Shown: positions 33,810 to 41,042 of the stretch, in pieces
Layout of the letters: each line of letters begins with the position of its first letter
How positions within the stretch are numbered: position 1 is the stretch's first letter
NCBI RefSeq assembly: GCF_010119195.1
Contig: NZ_WRXL01000002.1
Span: 310,001-374,000, forward strand
Origin: Haloarcula salina
GTDB lineage: Archaea > Halobacteriota > Halobacteria > Halobacteriales > Haloarculaceae
Direction: 5' to 3'
Length of the DNA stretch: 64,000 nt
Translations under genes and position numbers: made by a program
Notes under the pieces: generated by a model
What the model was told of the DNA's origin: nothing
Database searches by the model: none
Seen by the model: only the letters and a program-made list of their open reading frames with translations

Positions 33810-34268
33810 ATGGCGTCAGCTGTCGTCACGCCGGCACGGCGACAGCAACTCGTTCGCTTCTTTCTCGTCGGACTGCTGGCCGCGCTCGTCCAGACCGCGC
33901 TGCTGTGGACGTTCGTCACAGTCGCCAGACTGCACTATCTGGTCGCGGGGGCGATCGCCATCGAGATCACGATCCTCCTCCAGTACGTGCTCAACAACGC
34001 CTGGACGTTCCACCGCTCGGCGCACTCGACGCTCAGGGAGTACCTCGTCGGGATGGGCAAGACCAACCTCGTCCGCGTCTCGGCGCTCCTGATCCAGCTC
34101 GGCATCCTCTACGTGTTCGTCACGTCGGGGGCCGTGGAGTACGTGCTCGCCAGCAGCGGGACGACTGCGACCTGGCAGAGCTCGGAGATCCTGCTCGCGA
34201 ACGCGGGGGCCATCGCCCTGACCGGCGTCTACCGGTACGCGCTCGACGCCTACTGGACGTGGGGCTAG
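33810..34268 (+). CDS. GtrA-family membrane protein
   Basis: This 152-aa protein has four hydrophobic helices: FFLVGLLAALVQTALLWTFV, YLVAGAIAIEITILLQYVLNNAWTFHRS, VRVSALLIQLGILYVFV and ILLANAGAIALTGVYRYALDAYWTW. FFLVGLLAALVQ, NNAWTFHR and the closing R-Y-x-x-D-x-x-W-T-W are GtrA signatures. GtrA proteins flip or carry lipid-linked sugars for surface polysaccharide or glycoprotein modification. Translation is likely coupled to the sulfatase-like gene just upstream. Its last 4 bases overlap the end of the convergent moxR gene. Confidence 0.92.
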   Translation: MASAVVTPARRQQLVRFFLVGLLAALVQTALLWTFVTVARLHYLVAGAIAIEITILLQYVLNNAWTFHRSAHSTLREYLVGMGKTNLVRVSALLIQLGILYVFVTSGAVEYVLASSGTTATWQSSEILLANAGAIALTGVYRYALDAYWTWG

Positions 34269-35212
34269 ACGGTCGGGACCGGGGCCTCGTCGAGGACGGT
34301 CCGCATCACGGCCCGCTTGTCGACCTGTTCGACGCGGGCGTCGGGCGTCAGGACGAGCCGGTGGGCCAGCGCCGGCTGGGCCACGCGTTTGATGTCGTCC
34401 GGCGTGACGTACTCCCGGCCGGCGATGGCGGCCATCGCGCGGGCGGCCTCGAACAGCCGCTGTGTGCCGCGCGGTGACACGCCGACGTCCACGCGGTGGT
34501 CCTCTCGCGTGGCGCGCACGAGGTCGGCCATGTACTGCAGGAGATCATCGTCGACGGTGATCGATTCCGGGACGGCCCGGAGCGCCTGTACCGACTCGGT
34601 GTCGAGCACCGGCTCGACGGTCGGGCTCTGCGTCGTTCGCCCGGCCCGCCGGCGGAGGAGTTCGACCTCGCCCTCGCCGTCGGGGTAGCCGAGCGAGGTC
34701 TTCGCGAGGAACCGGTCGACCTGGGCCTCTGGGAGTTCGAACGTCCCCTCCATGTCGACGGGGTTCTGCGTCGCGATGACGAAAAACGGCGTCGGCAGCT
34801 CGTACGTGTCGCCGTCGACCGTGACCTGTCCCTCCTCCATCGCTTCGAGCAGCGCGGACTGGGTCTTCGGCGGCGCGCGGTTGATCTCGTCGGCCAGCAC
34901 GACGTTGGCGAACACCGGCCCTTCGGTGAACTCGAAGGCGCGCGACTGCTCGTTGAAGACGTGCGTCCCGGTGATGTCGGCCGGGAGCAGGTCCGGCGTG
35001 AACTGAATACGCGAGAACGACAGGCCGAGCGCGGTCGCCACGCTTCGGGCGGTCAGCGTCTTGCCCGTCCCGGGGACGTCTTCCAGCAGGACGTGGCCCT
35101 TCGCGACGACGCCCAGCAGCACCGTCTCGAAGAATCCCCTGTCAGCGACGACCGCGCTGCCGATCTCGTCGAGCACCCGACTCGACACCTCGCTTGCCTC
35201 GGTAGCGTCCAT
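34265..35212 (-). CDS. MoxR-family AAA ATPase
   Basis: This 315-aa AAA+ ATPase is of the MoxR group. The Walker A motif is EDVPGTGKTLTARS (residues 43-50 core GTGKT), Walker B is VVLADEINRAPPKTQSALLEAMEEGQV, the sensor-1 region contains FFVIATQNPVDMEGTFELPEAQVDRF, and R-finger/sensor-2 motifs follow in the C-terminal lid (SPRGTQRLFEAARAMAAI). MoxR proteins usually act as chaperones for a neighbouring VWA/DUF58 protein, but none is next to it here. A TATA-like GCATTTACC on the minus strand, about 26 bases before the ATG, suggests a leaderless transcript. It is divergent from the nuo operon. Confidence 0.94.
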   Translation of the reverse strand: MDATEASEVSSRVLDEIGSAVVADRGFFETVLLGVVAKGHVLLEDVPGTGKTLTARSVATALGLSFSRIQFTPDLLPADITGTHVFNEQSRAFEFTEGPVFANVVLADEINRAPPKTQSALLEAMEEGQVTVDGDTYELPTPFFVIATQNPVDMEGTFELPEAQVDRFLAKTSLGYPDGEGEVELLRRRAGRTTQSPTVEPVLDTESVQALRAVPESITVDDDLLQYMADLVRATREDHRVDVGVSPRGTQRLFEAARAMAAIAGREYVTPDDIKRVAQPALAHRLVLTPDARVEQVDKRAVMRTVLDEAPVPTV

Positions 35213-35363
35213 ATCCTGTCATGTCCCGGGCCCGGTAAATGCGTATCGAGAGCCGCGGTCGCCGATCACGACCCGGCGCGGCCCGCCGGAGGACGCCGAC
35301 AGCGCCGATTGCGGTGTCGCCCCTTATACGACCCCGAGGGGCGGGAAAACCGAACAATGAACC

Positions 35364-35370
35364 CTTATAT
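35364..35370 (+). promoter_or_regulatory. Candidate promoter of the nuo operon
   Basis: CTTATAT at 35364-35370, preceded by a BRE-like gaaaaccgaac, would place transcription start near 35394. The ATG of nuoA is at 35410, preceded by an AGGAG ribosome-binding site at 35397-35401. The leader would thus be short but SD-bearing, unlike many haloarchaeal genes. Confidence 0.5.
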
Positions 35371-35409
35371 GCGAGTACTTCTAACCGGCAGACGATAGGA
35401 GATACCGGA

Positions 35410-35823
35410 ATGAGTAATCCATGGATCGCCATCGGCGCGCTCGCGGTCGTGGCAGTTGCCATCCCGATCAGCATGATGGCAGTTTCGAGCCTCTTGCGGC
35501 CCAGCGTGCCGGAACAAGGTAAACGCGCCACCTACGAGTCCGGCGAAGTGCCGACAGGCAGCAGCCAGCAGATCAAGTTCAATATCCAGTACTACATGGT
35601 CGCGCTGCTGTTCGTCATCTTCGACATCGAGACCGTCCTCATCTTCCCGTGGACGGTCATCTACCGCGACGCCGTCGCCGCGGTCGGGATGACGAAAGTG
35701 CTCCTGCCGATGGTCGTATTCATCGGTGTGCTCGTCGTCGGACTGGGGTGGGCCTGGCGAAACGGCGCAGTCCAGTGGGTGCGCAGCCCGCGCGCCACGA
35801 AGGGGGCAGACACGTATGAGTAG
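35410..35823 (+). CDS. nuoA: NADH-quinone-oxidoreductase-type complex I subunit A
   Basis: This 137-aa membrane subunit has three helices. The signature KRATYESGEVPTG plus FNIQYYMVALLFVIFDIETVLIFPW is diagnostic: the ESG loop near the quinone site and the D-I-E-T/FPW helix. It starts an operon of eleven subunits coding for a proton-pumping complex I without the NADH-binding module. An AGGAG stretch lies 9 bases before the ATG. The 8-base overlap of its end with nuoB (TATGAGTAG) indicates translational coupling. Confidence 0.97.
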   Translation: MSNPWIAIGALAVVAVAIPISMMAVSSLLRPSVPEQGKRATYESGEVPTGSSQQIKFNIQYYMVALLFVIFDIETVLIFPWTVIYRDAVAAVGMTKVLLPMVVFIGVLVVGLGWAWRNGAVQWVRSPRATKGADTYE

Positions 35824-36508
35824 TGACCAGACACCACCGGCCGTCGAAGACGTATCGACACAGGAGGCCCGCATGGGTGACGGGGCCGACGACCGCTTCA
35901 ACTCGACGCTGCGCGAAGCGTTCGGATCGACGCCGTTCATCCTGACCAAGTTCGACAAGTTCATGAACTGGGTCCGGGGCTCCTCGATGTTCATGCTGCA
36001 GTTCGGGATCGCCTGCTGTAGCATCGAGATGATCCACACCTACGCGATCAAGCACGACCTCGACCGCTTCGGAGCTGGGGTCCCGCGCGCCTCTCCGCGC
36101 CAGGCGGACGTGATCATCGTCCCGGGGACCATCGTCTCGAAGTTCGCCCCGCGGATGAAGCGGGTCTACGACCAGATGCCCGAGCCCAAGTTCGTCGTCT
36201 CGATGGGGTCGTGTACCATCTCCGGGGGCCCGTTCCAGGAGGGGTACAACGTCATCAAGGGCGCAGAGGAGGTCATCCCGGTCGACATCCACGTCCCGGG
36301 CTGCCCGCCGCGCCCGGAGGCGCTGATCTACGGCGTCGCCAAGCTCCAGGAGCGCGTCGCCAACGGCGAGTCCTCGCCGGTGACGGTCAAGCCCTACGAA
36401 CTGGAGCAGTTCGGCGATCTCGAACAGGACGAGCTCGTGGACAAGCTCGCGAGCGAGATCGACGAGGACGACCTCGTGATGCGGTACAACTGGAACGATT
36501 CCCCCTGA
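35816..36508 (+). CDS. nuoB: Complex I subunit B
   Basis: This 230-aa subunit carries the N2 iron-sulfur cluster at the base of the peripheral arm. The Cys ligands are visible in QFGIACCSIEMIHTY (tandem CC), VVSMGSCTISGGPF and VHVPGCPPRPEALIYG. The N-terminus has about 45 extra acidic, probably disordered residues (SSDQTPPAVEDVSTQEARMGDGADD) compared with bacterial NuoB, and the C-terminus has an acidic extension (LEQDELVDKLASEIDEDDL). Start ATG overlaps the nuoA stop by 8 bases. nuoCD starts 3 bases after its stop. Confidence 0.97.
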   Translation: MSSDQTPPAVEDVSTQEARMGDGADDRFNSTLREAFGSTPFILTKFDKFMNWVRGSSMFMLQFGIACCSIEMIHTYAIKHDLDRFGAGVPRASPRQADVIIVPGTIVSKFAPRMKRVYDQMPEPKFVVSMGSCTISGGPFQEGYNVIKGAEEVIPVDIHVPGCPPRPEALIYGVAKLQERVANGESSPVTVKPYELEQFGDLEQDELVDKLASEIDEDDLVMRYNWNDSP

Positions 36509-36511
36509 TCC

Positions 36512-38194
36512 ATGAGTCTTGAAAAACCATCACGCGACACGGAACTCGACGTGGGCGCGACGGAGGACGGGCTGGACTACGACGCGCTCGCGGACCTGCT
36601 CGGCGGACACGTCCTCGACCGCGAGGAACACGTCAACGCCGAGGGGTTCGTCATCCGCCCGGACGAAGTGCAGGACGTCCTCTCGACGCTGCGACAGGAG
36701 GTCGGCTTCGACCACCTGAGCTGCGTCACCGCACAGGAGTACGACGACCGCTACGAGTCGATCTACCACCTGCGCAAGTACGCCGACCCCACGCAGGAAC
36801 TCTCGGTCGTCGTCCCCTCGCCGAAGGACGACCCGCACAACGAGTCGGCCGCTCGCGTCTACGACACCGCGGACTGGCACGAGCGGGAGGCGTACGACCT
36901 CGTCGGCATCGAGTACGACGACCACCCCGACCTGCGGCGCATCCTCCTGCCCGAGACCTGGCAGGGACACCCGCTGAGCCAGGACTACAACCAGGATCAG
37001 CCACAGATCGTCCCGCTCCGGGAGAACGCCAACCCGCTGCAGGACGACCATCGAAGCGAGGACGACCCGGACACGATGTTCGTCAACATCGGTCCCCACC
37101 ACCCGGCGACCCACGGCGTCCTCCACGTCGAGACGGTGCTCGACGGCGAGCAGATCGCCAGCCTCGAGCCGGACATCGGCTACCTGCACCGCTGTGAAGA
37201 GCAGATGTGCCAGCAGGGCACGTACCGCCACCAGATCATGCCCTACCCCGACCGGTGGGACTACATCTCGGCCGGCATCCTCAACGAGTGGGCCTACGCA
37301 CGCGCGGCCGAGGACCTGGCGGACATCGAGGTCCCCGAGTACGCACAGATCATCCGGACGATGTCCGCGGAGATGTGCCGAATCGCCGCGCACATGCTCG
37401 CGCTGGCGACGTTCGCGCTGGACGTGTTCGGCGACTTCACCGCCGTCTTCCAGTACGGCATCCGCGACCGCGAGATCGTTCAGAACCTGCTTGAGGACCT
37501 GACCGGTCAGCGGCTGATGTTCAACTACCTCCGCCTGGGCGGGGTCGCCTGGGACCTCCCGGAGCCCCGCGAGGAGTACTTCGAGAAGGTCCGGGACTTC
37601 CTCGACGGGCTCCCACACAAGCTCGAAGAGTACCACGACCTCGTCACCGGAAACGAGATCTTCCAGATGCGGTGTGTCGACACCGGCGTCCTCTCGCGGG
37701 ATCAGGTCAAGCAGTACGGTGCGACCGGTCCGGTCGCCCGCGGTTCGGGCGTCGACTACGACCTCCGGCGGGACGACCCCTACGGCTACTACGACGAACT
37801 CGACTGGGACGTCGTCACGGAACAGGGCGGCGACAACTTCTCGCGCGTTCTCGTTCGGATGCGCGAGGTCGAGGAGTCGGCCCGGATCATCTCCCAGTGC
37901 GTCGACCTGCTGGAAGACTGGCCCGAGGACGACCGCGAGATCCAGGCCAACGTGCCGCGGACGCTCCGGCCCGACCCCGACAAGGAGGTCTACCGCGCGG
38001 TCGAGGGCGCCAAGGGCGAACTCGGCATCTACATCCGCTCGGACGGGACGGACAAGCCCGCCCGGTTCAAGATCCGCAGCCCGTGTTTCTCGAACTTGCA
38101 GACGCTGCCGGAGATGTCCCAGGGCGAGTACATCCCTGACATGATCGCCTCGCTGGGCAGCCTCGACATCGTGCTCGGGGAGGTGGACCGTTAA
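36512..38194 (+). CDS. nuoCD: Complex I fused subunit CD
   Basis: This 560-aa protein is a fusion of NuoC and NuoD, as in E. coli and haloarchaea. The N-terminal part (about 1-175) holds the NuoC block with VGFDHLSCVTAQEYDDRYESIYHLRKY and DTADWHEREAYDLVGIEYDDHPDLRRILLPETWQGHPLSQDY. The NuoD part starts at MFVNIGPHHPATHGVLHVETVLDGE and continues with GYLHRCEEQMC, YPDRWDYISAG, and RIAAHMLALATFALDVFGDFTAVFQYGI. The nickel-binding cysteines of hydrogenase large subunits are absent, as expected for complex I. The stop overlaps the nuoH ATG by 1 base (TTAATG context). Confidence 0.97.
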   Translation: MSLEKPSRDTELDVGATEDGLDYDALADLLGGHVLDREEHVNAEGFVIRPDEVQDVLSTLRQEVGFDHLSCVTAQEYDDRYESIYHLRKYADPTQELSVVVPSPKDDPHNESAARVYDTADWHEREAYDLVGIEYDDHPDLRRILLPETWQGHPLSQDYNQDQPQIVPLRENANPLQDDHRSEDDPDTMFVNIGPHHPATHGVLHVETVLDGEQIASLEPDIGYLHRCEEQMCQQGTYRHQIMPYPDRWDYISAGILNEWAYARAAEDLADIEVPEYAQIIRTMSAEMCRIAAHMLALATFALDVFGDFTAVFQYGIRDREIVQNLLEDLTGQRLMFNYLRLGGVAWDLPEPREEYFEKVRDFLDGLPHKLEEYHDLVTGNEIFQMRCVDTGVLSRDQVKQYGATGPVARGSGVDYDLRRDDPYGYYDELDWDVVTEQGGDNFSRVLVRMREVEESARIISQCVDLLEDWPEDDREIQANVPRTLRPDPDKEVYRAVEGAKGELGIYIRSDGTDKPARFKIRSPCFSNLQTLPEMSQGEYIPDMIASLGSLDIVLGEVDR

Positions 38195-39234
38195 TGCAGT
38201 CCGCGCCCCTGCCAGAGACGCTCGCGAACCTCCTCGGGTTCGATCCCAACAGCACGCCGGTGATGATCGTGATGAGCCTGATCGGTGCGGCGCTGATCGG
38301 GACGCTCATGATGACGAACACGGCGCTGGCCGGTCCGTGGGCCAAGCGGAAGATCACCGCCGCGTTCACCGACCGGATCGCGGTCAATCGGATCGGTCCG
38401 TTCGGCCTGTTCATCATCGTGGCAGACGCCGTCCGCCTGCTCTCGAAGGAACTCATCGTCCCCGAGGGCGTCGACCGTCCGGCGTGGGACCTCGCGCCCC
38501 TGGTCATCGCGAGCACCGCCCTGCTCGGGTTCGCCGTGATCCCGATGGGCAACGGTATCCAGCTGGCCGACCCCGAGGTTGGCCTGGCCTACGTGTTCGC
38601 GACGGCCTCGATGGCCTCCGTCGGCCTCGTGATGGCCGGCTACGCGTCGAACAACAAGTACTCGTTCCTCGGCGGTCTGCGCGCCGTCGCACAGAACGTC
38701 GCGTACGAGATCCCGCTCATCCTCACGGGGGCGTCGGTCGTCATCTTCGCCGGCTCGCTCCAGATGAGCGAGATCGTCGCGGCCCAGCAGCAGTCGCTGA
38801 TCGGCCCGCTGCCGTCGTGGTACGCCTTCGTGAACCCCTTCGCGTTCGTGCTGTTCCTCATCGCGAACCTCGCGGAGGTCGGCCGCAACCCATTCGACAT
38901 TCCGGAAGCGCCGACCGAGATCGTCGCCGGGTACCAGACCGAGTACTCCTCGGTGTACTTCGTGCTCGTCTACCTGGGCGAGTTCATCCACATCTTCCTC
39001 GGCGGCGCGATCATCGCCACCATCTTCCTCGGCGGACCGGCCGGTCCGGTCCTGCCGGGCATCGTGTGGTTCATGATCAAGATCTGGGGCGTCTTCCTGT
39101 TCACGCAGTGGGCCCGCTCGGCGGTGCCCCGCGTCCGGATCGACCAGCTCATCGAGATCGGCTGGAAGGGCATGCTGGTGCTCTCGCTGGCGAACCTGCT
39201 GCTGACCGCGGTCATCGTCGGGGTGATCGCCTGA
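38194..39234 (+). CDS. nuoH: Complex I subunit H
   Basis: This 346-aa membrane subunit has eight helices and links the quinone site to the membrane arm. Signatures: RKITAAFTDRIAVNRIGPFGLFIIVADAVRLLSKE (quinone-cavity loop with RxGP), FLGGLRAVAQNVAYEIPLILTGASVVI, LAEVGRNPFDIPEAPTEIVAGYQTEYSSVYFVLVYLGEFIHIF (Glu-rich E-channel), and the carboxy-terminal WARSAVPRVRIDQLIEIGWKGML. The stop codon overlaps an ATG (TGATG) that opens a 12-codon mini-ORF leading exactly to the nuoI start. Confidence 0.97.
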   Translation: MQSAPLPETLANLLGFDPNSTPVMIVMSLIGAALIGTLMMTNTALAGPWAKRKITAAFTDRIAVNRIGPFGLFIIVADAVRLLSKELIVPEGVDRPAWDLAPLVIASTALLGFAVIPMGNGIQLADPEVGLAYVFATASMASVGLVMAGYASNNKYSFLGGLRAVAQNVAYEIPLILTGASVVIFAGSLQMSEIVAAQQQSLIGPLPSWYAFVNPFAFVLFLIANLAEVGRNPFDIPEAPTEIVAGYQTEYSSVYFVLVYLGEFIHIFLGGAIIATIFLGGPAGPVLPGIVWFMIKIWGVFLFTQWARSAVPRVRIDQLIEIGWKGMLVLSLANLLLTAVIVGVIA

Positions 39235-39272
39235 TGTCCCGCACGCGAGCGAACGGAGGTGACCTGTCATGA
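39234..39272 (+). other. Twelve-codon mini-ORF bridging nuoH and nuoI
   Basis: The ORF starts with ATG in the TGATG of the nuoH stop and encodes MSRTRANGGDLS. Its TGA overlaps the nuoI ATG (ATGA). It lies in a frame different from both neighbours and contains the perfect Shine-Dalgarno GGAGGTGA (39255-39262) 6-7 bases before nuoI. It could carry ribosomes from nuoH into nuoI. A longer open frame in the same register runs through nuoH, so chance is possible. Confidence 0.35.
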
Positions 39273-39730
39273 TTGGAATCCTGAAATCGATGGCGACGAC
39301 GATGAAACACGCCCTCGACGGGGAGACGTTCACGGTGGAGTACCCGGACGTGGCCCCCGAGGTGAGCCCCCGCTTCCGCGGCGTCCACAAGTGGAGCCAG
39401 GAGCGGTGTATCTGGTGTCGGCAGTGCGAGAACGTCTGTCCGAACAACACGATCCAGATCGTGATGGACGAGCAGCGCAACGGCGAGCAGTACAACCTCC
39501 ACATCGGCCAGTGTATCTACTGCCGGCTGTGCGAGGAGGTCTGTCCGACAGACGCCATCCTGCTGACCCAGAACTTCGAGTTCACCGCGGACACGAAAGA
39601 CGAGTTCGCCTACGACAAGGAGCAGCTCAAGAACGTGCCGTGGTACAAGGACATTGACCCGCTCGAATCCCGCGAACCGGACCGGGGCGCGTGGATCGGC
39701 GAGGGCGACGGCGAAGTGGACTACCAGTAG
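39269..39730 (+). CDS. nuoI: Complex I subunit I (two 4Fe-4S ferredoxin domain)
   Basis: This 153-aa peripheral subunit has two tetranuclear clusters, ligated by CIWCRQCENVCP (with P following) and CIYCRLCEEVCP. The surrounding FRGVHKWSQERC, NNTIQIV and PTDAILLTQNFEFT are typical of NuoI. It has an acidic C-terminal tail. A strong ribosome-binding site, GGAGGTGA, precedes it. A 321-base gap with potential RNA structure follows before nuoJ1, so the second half of the complex may have its own promoter or a processing site. Confidence 0.96.
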   Translation: MIGILKSMATTMKHALDGETFTVEYPDVAPEVSPRFRGVHKWSQERCIWCRQCENVCPNNTIQIVMDEQRNGEQYNLHIGQCIYCRLCEEVCPTDAILLTQNFEFTADTKDEFAYDKEQLKNVPWYKDIDPLESREPDRGAWIGEGDGEVDYQ

Positions 39731-40051
39731 AACAGACGGCAGTTTTTTCCGAGTCTTCGAGGCCTCGACTCGGGACCTGGTTCTCAGCATGCTTTCCGTT
39801 GGGTGACCACCGCTCTGACTGAGGTCAGCCGCGACCGGAACGGTAGCATCGCCGAAGGTCGGCGTAAAAAATTGGCGGTATCGATGCCCACGTGCGCGGC
39901 GAATCCCCTCGTATTGGTTGCCGGACCGATAGGTCCGCGATTCGTCTGACACGCGGCCCACGAGCGCGGGGACATACCGGCAAACAGTGGCTCTACTGGC
40001 GAGACGAAAGAGGAATCTTCAAAGGGCCGCCGGCAAGAGTCTCCAAGTAAG
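39731..40051. other. 321-bp structured gap inside the nuo operon
   Basis: No gene is convincing here. A 63-codon minus-strand frame (39784-39975) has composition like a shadow. The stretch contains a T6 tract and hairpin just after nuoI (39743-39773), a GCCGA-AGG-TCGGC hairpin at 39851-39863 followed by gtaaaaaatt, and a nested structure at 39900-39944: CGAATC pairs with GATTCG, enclosing CGGACC-GATA-GGTCCG (39922-39937). It could hold the terminator of the first half, a promoter for the second half, or a structured leader or processing site. Confidence 0.5.
39743..39773 (+). terminator. Candidate transcription terminator after nuoI
   Basis: A T6 tract (39743-39748) directly followed by an inverted repeat: CCGAGTC at 39749-39755 pairs with GACTCGG at 39767-39773, and the inner TCGAGGCCTCGA is itself palindromic. 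Archaeal termination depends mainly on the U tract, so partial ending here, or a pause, is plausible. Confidence 0.45.
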
Positions 40052-40321
40052 ATGGCACTGTACGAGTCAATCGCGTTCGCGCTGTTCGCTCTGGTGACAG
40101 TGGGCAGCGCGGCGGGCGTCGTGTTAGTCCGGGACGTCTGGCACTCGGCGCTGTTACTGGGCGTGTCACTGGTCAGCGTCGCAGTGTTCTACGTGATGAA
40201 CCAGGCGGCGTTCGTCGCAACGATGCAGATCCTGGTGTACGTCGGCGGCGTCCTCGTCCTCATCACCTTCGCGGTGATGCTGACCCGCGAGGACGAGTCG
40301 GTGATCGAGGTGGCACCATGA
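40052..40321 (+). CDS. nuoJ1: Complex I subunit J, N-terminal half
   Basis: This 89-aa membrane protein corresponds to the first three helices of bacterial NuoJ: ALFALVTVGSAAGVVLVRDVWHSALLLGVSLVSVAVFYVMNQAAFVATMQILVYVGGVLVLITFAVML. The conserved Q-x-L-V-Y-V-G-A/G-V-x-V-L motif with its helix break is intact (MQILVYVGGVLVLITFAVML). The single bacterial protein is split into two ORFs here. Its stop overlaps the ATG of the second half (ATGA). Confidence 0.93.
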   Translation: MALYESIAFALFALVTVGSAAGVVLVRDVWHSALLLGVSLVSVAVFYVMNQAAFVATMQILVYVGGVLVLITFAVMLTREDESVIEVAP

Positions 40322-40740
40322 CCAACAAACCCGAACTGCACACGGAGGGGAGTTTCGTCGCTGGACTGGCCGCGATCGCCCTGTTCGTCGTCCTCGGTGC
40401 CGTGTTCATGGGCGTCTCGTTTCCGACGCCCGCTGGCTTCGGCGAGGGCGCGGCGATAACCAAGAGCCTCGGCGCGGCGATGTTCGACATCGCGCCGAGC
40501 GCGATCATGGGCGAGGGCGAATCGGCCGTCCCGAGCGAGGGCTTCCTCGTCGCGTTCGAGATCATCGACGTGGTCCTCGTCGCGGCGCTCGTCGGGGCCG
40601 TGATGCTCGCGCGCCGCGAGGACGCCGGCGAGATCGTCTCGCTCGCGTTCGGCGGGACCGAAACCGACCAGCAGTCCGTCGCCGCGGACGGCGGCGAGCC
40701 GACCGCCCCGTCGGACGAGACCGGGGGTGACGACGCGTGA
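40318..40740 (+). CDS. nuoJ2: Complex I subunit J, C-terminal half
   Basis: This 140-aa protein corresponds to the last two helices of NuoJ (FVAGLAAIALFVVLGAVFMGVSF and FLVAFEIIDVVLVAALVGAVMLARRED), followed by an acidic C-terminal tail (EIVSLAFGGTETDQQSVAADGG...). The middle (TKSLGAAMFDIAPSAIMGEGES) corresponds to the loop that in bacteria carries LGxxLF. The split point is between helices 3 and 4. ATGA overlaps on both sides, with the nuoK GTG at its stop, indicate coupled translation. Confidence 0.9.
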   Translation: MTNKPELHTEGSFVAGLAAIALFVVLGAVFMGVSFPTPAGFGEGAAITKSLGAAMFDIAPSAIMGEGESAVPSEGFLVAFEIIDVVLVAALVGAVMLARREDAGEIVSLAFGGTETDQQSVAADGGEPTAPSDETGGDDA

Positions 40741-41039
40741 TCCCCGCAGAGACGTACCTGCTGCTCTCGGCGGCGGTGTTCTGTATCGGACTGTTCGGCA
40801 TCCTCACCCGACGGAACGCCCTCATCTTCCTGATGTCCGTCGAACTGATGCTGAACGCCGCGAACATCAACTTCGTCGCGTTCTCGCTCCAGCACGGGAA
40901 CCTCACCGGCCAGGTGTTCGCGCTGTTCGGGATGGCGCTGGCCGCCGCGGAGGTCGCCATCGGCATCGGCATCATCCTGGTCCTGTACCGCAACTTCACG
41001 GACGTGGACGTGACGAAGGCGACGACGATGAGGTGGTAA
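40737..41039 (+). CDS. nuoK: Complex I subunit K
   Basis: This 100-aa membrane subunit has three helices, starting at GTG (MIPAETYLLLSAAVFCIGLFGIL). The conserved glutamates of the proton pathway are seen in MSVELMLNAANINFVAFS (Glu in helix 2) and AEVAIGIGIILVLYR (Glu in helix 3). Length matches bacterial NuoK. The start overlaps the nuoJ2 stop (GTGA); 3 bases separate it from nuoL. Confidence 0.96.
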   Translation: MIPAETYLLLSAAVFCIGLFGILTRRNALIFLMSVELMLNAANINFVAFSLQHGNLTGQVFALFGMALAAAEVAIGIGIILVLYRNFTDVDVTKATTMRW

Positions 41040-41042
41040 CAG

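Noticed and set aside
39784-39975. 63-codon minus-strand frame in the nuoI-nuoJ1 gap
   Set aside because: Cys/Arg/Ser-rich with no acidic bias, no promoter or ribosome site; unlike haloarchaeal proteins.
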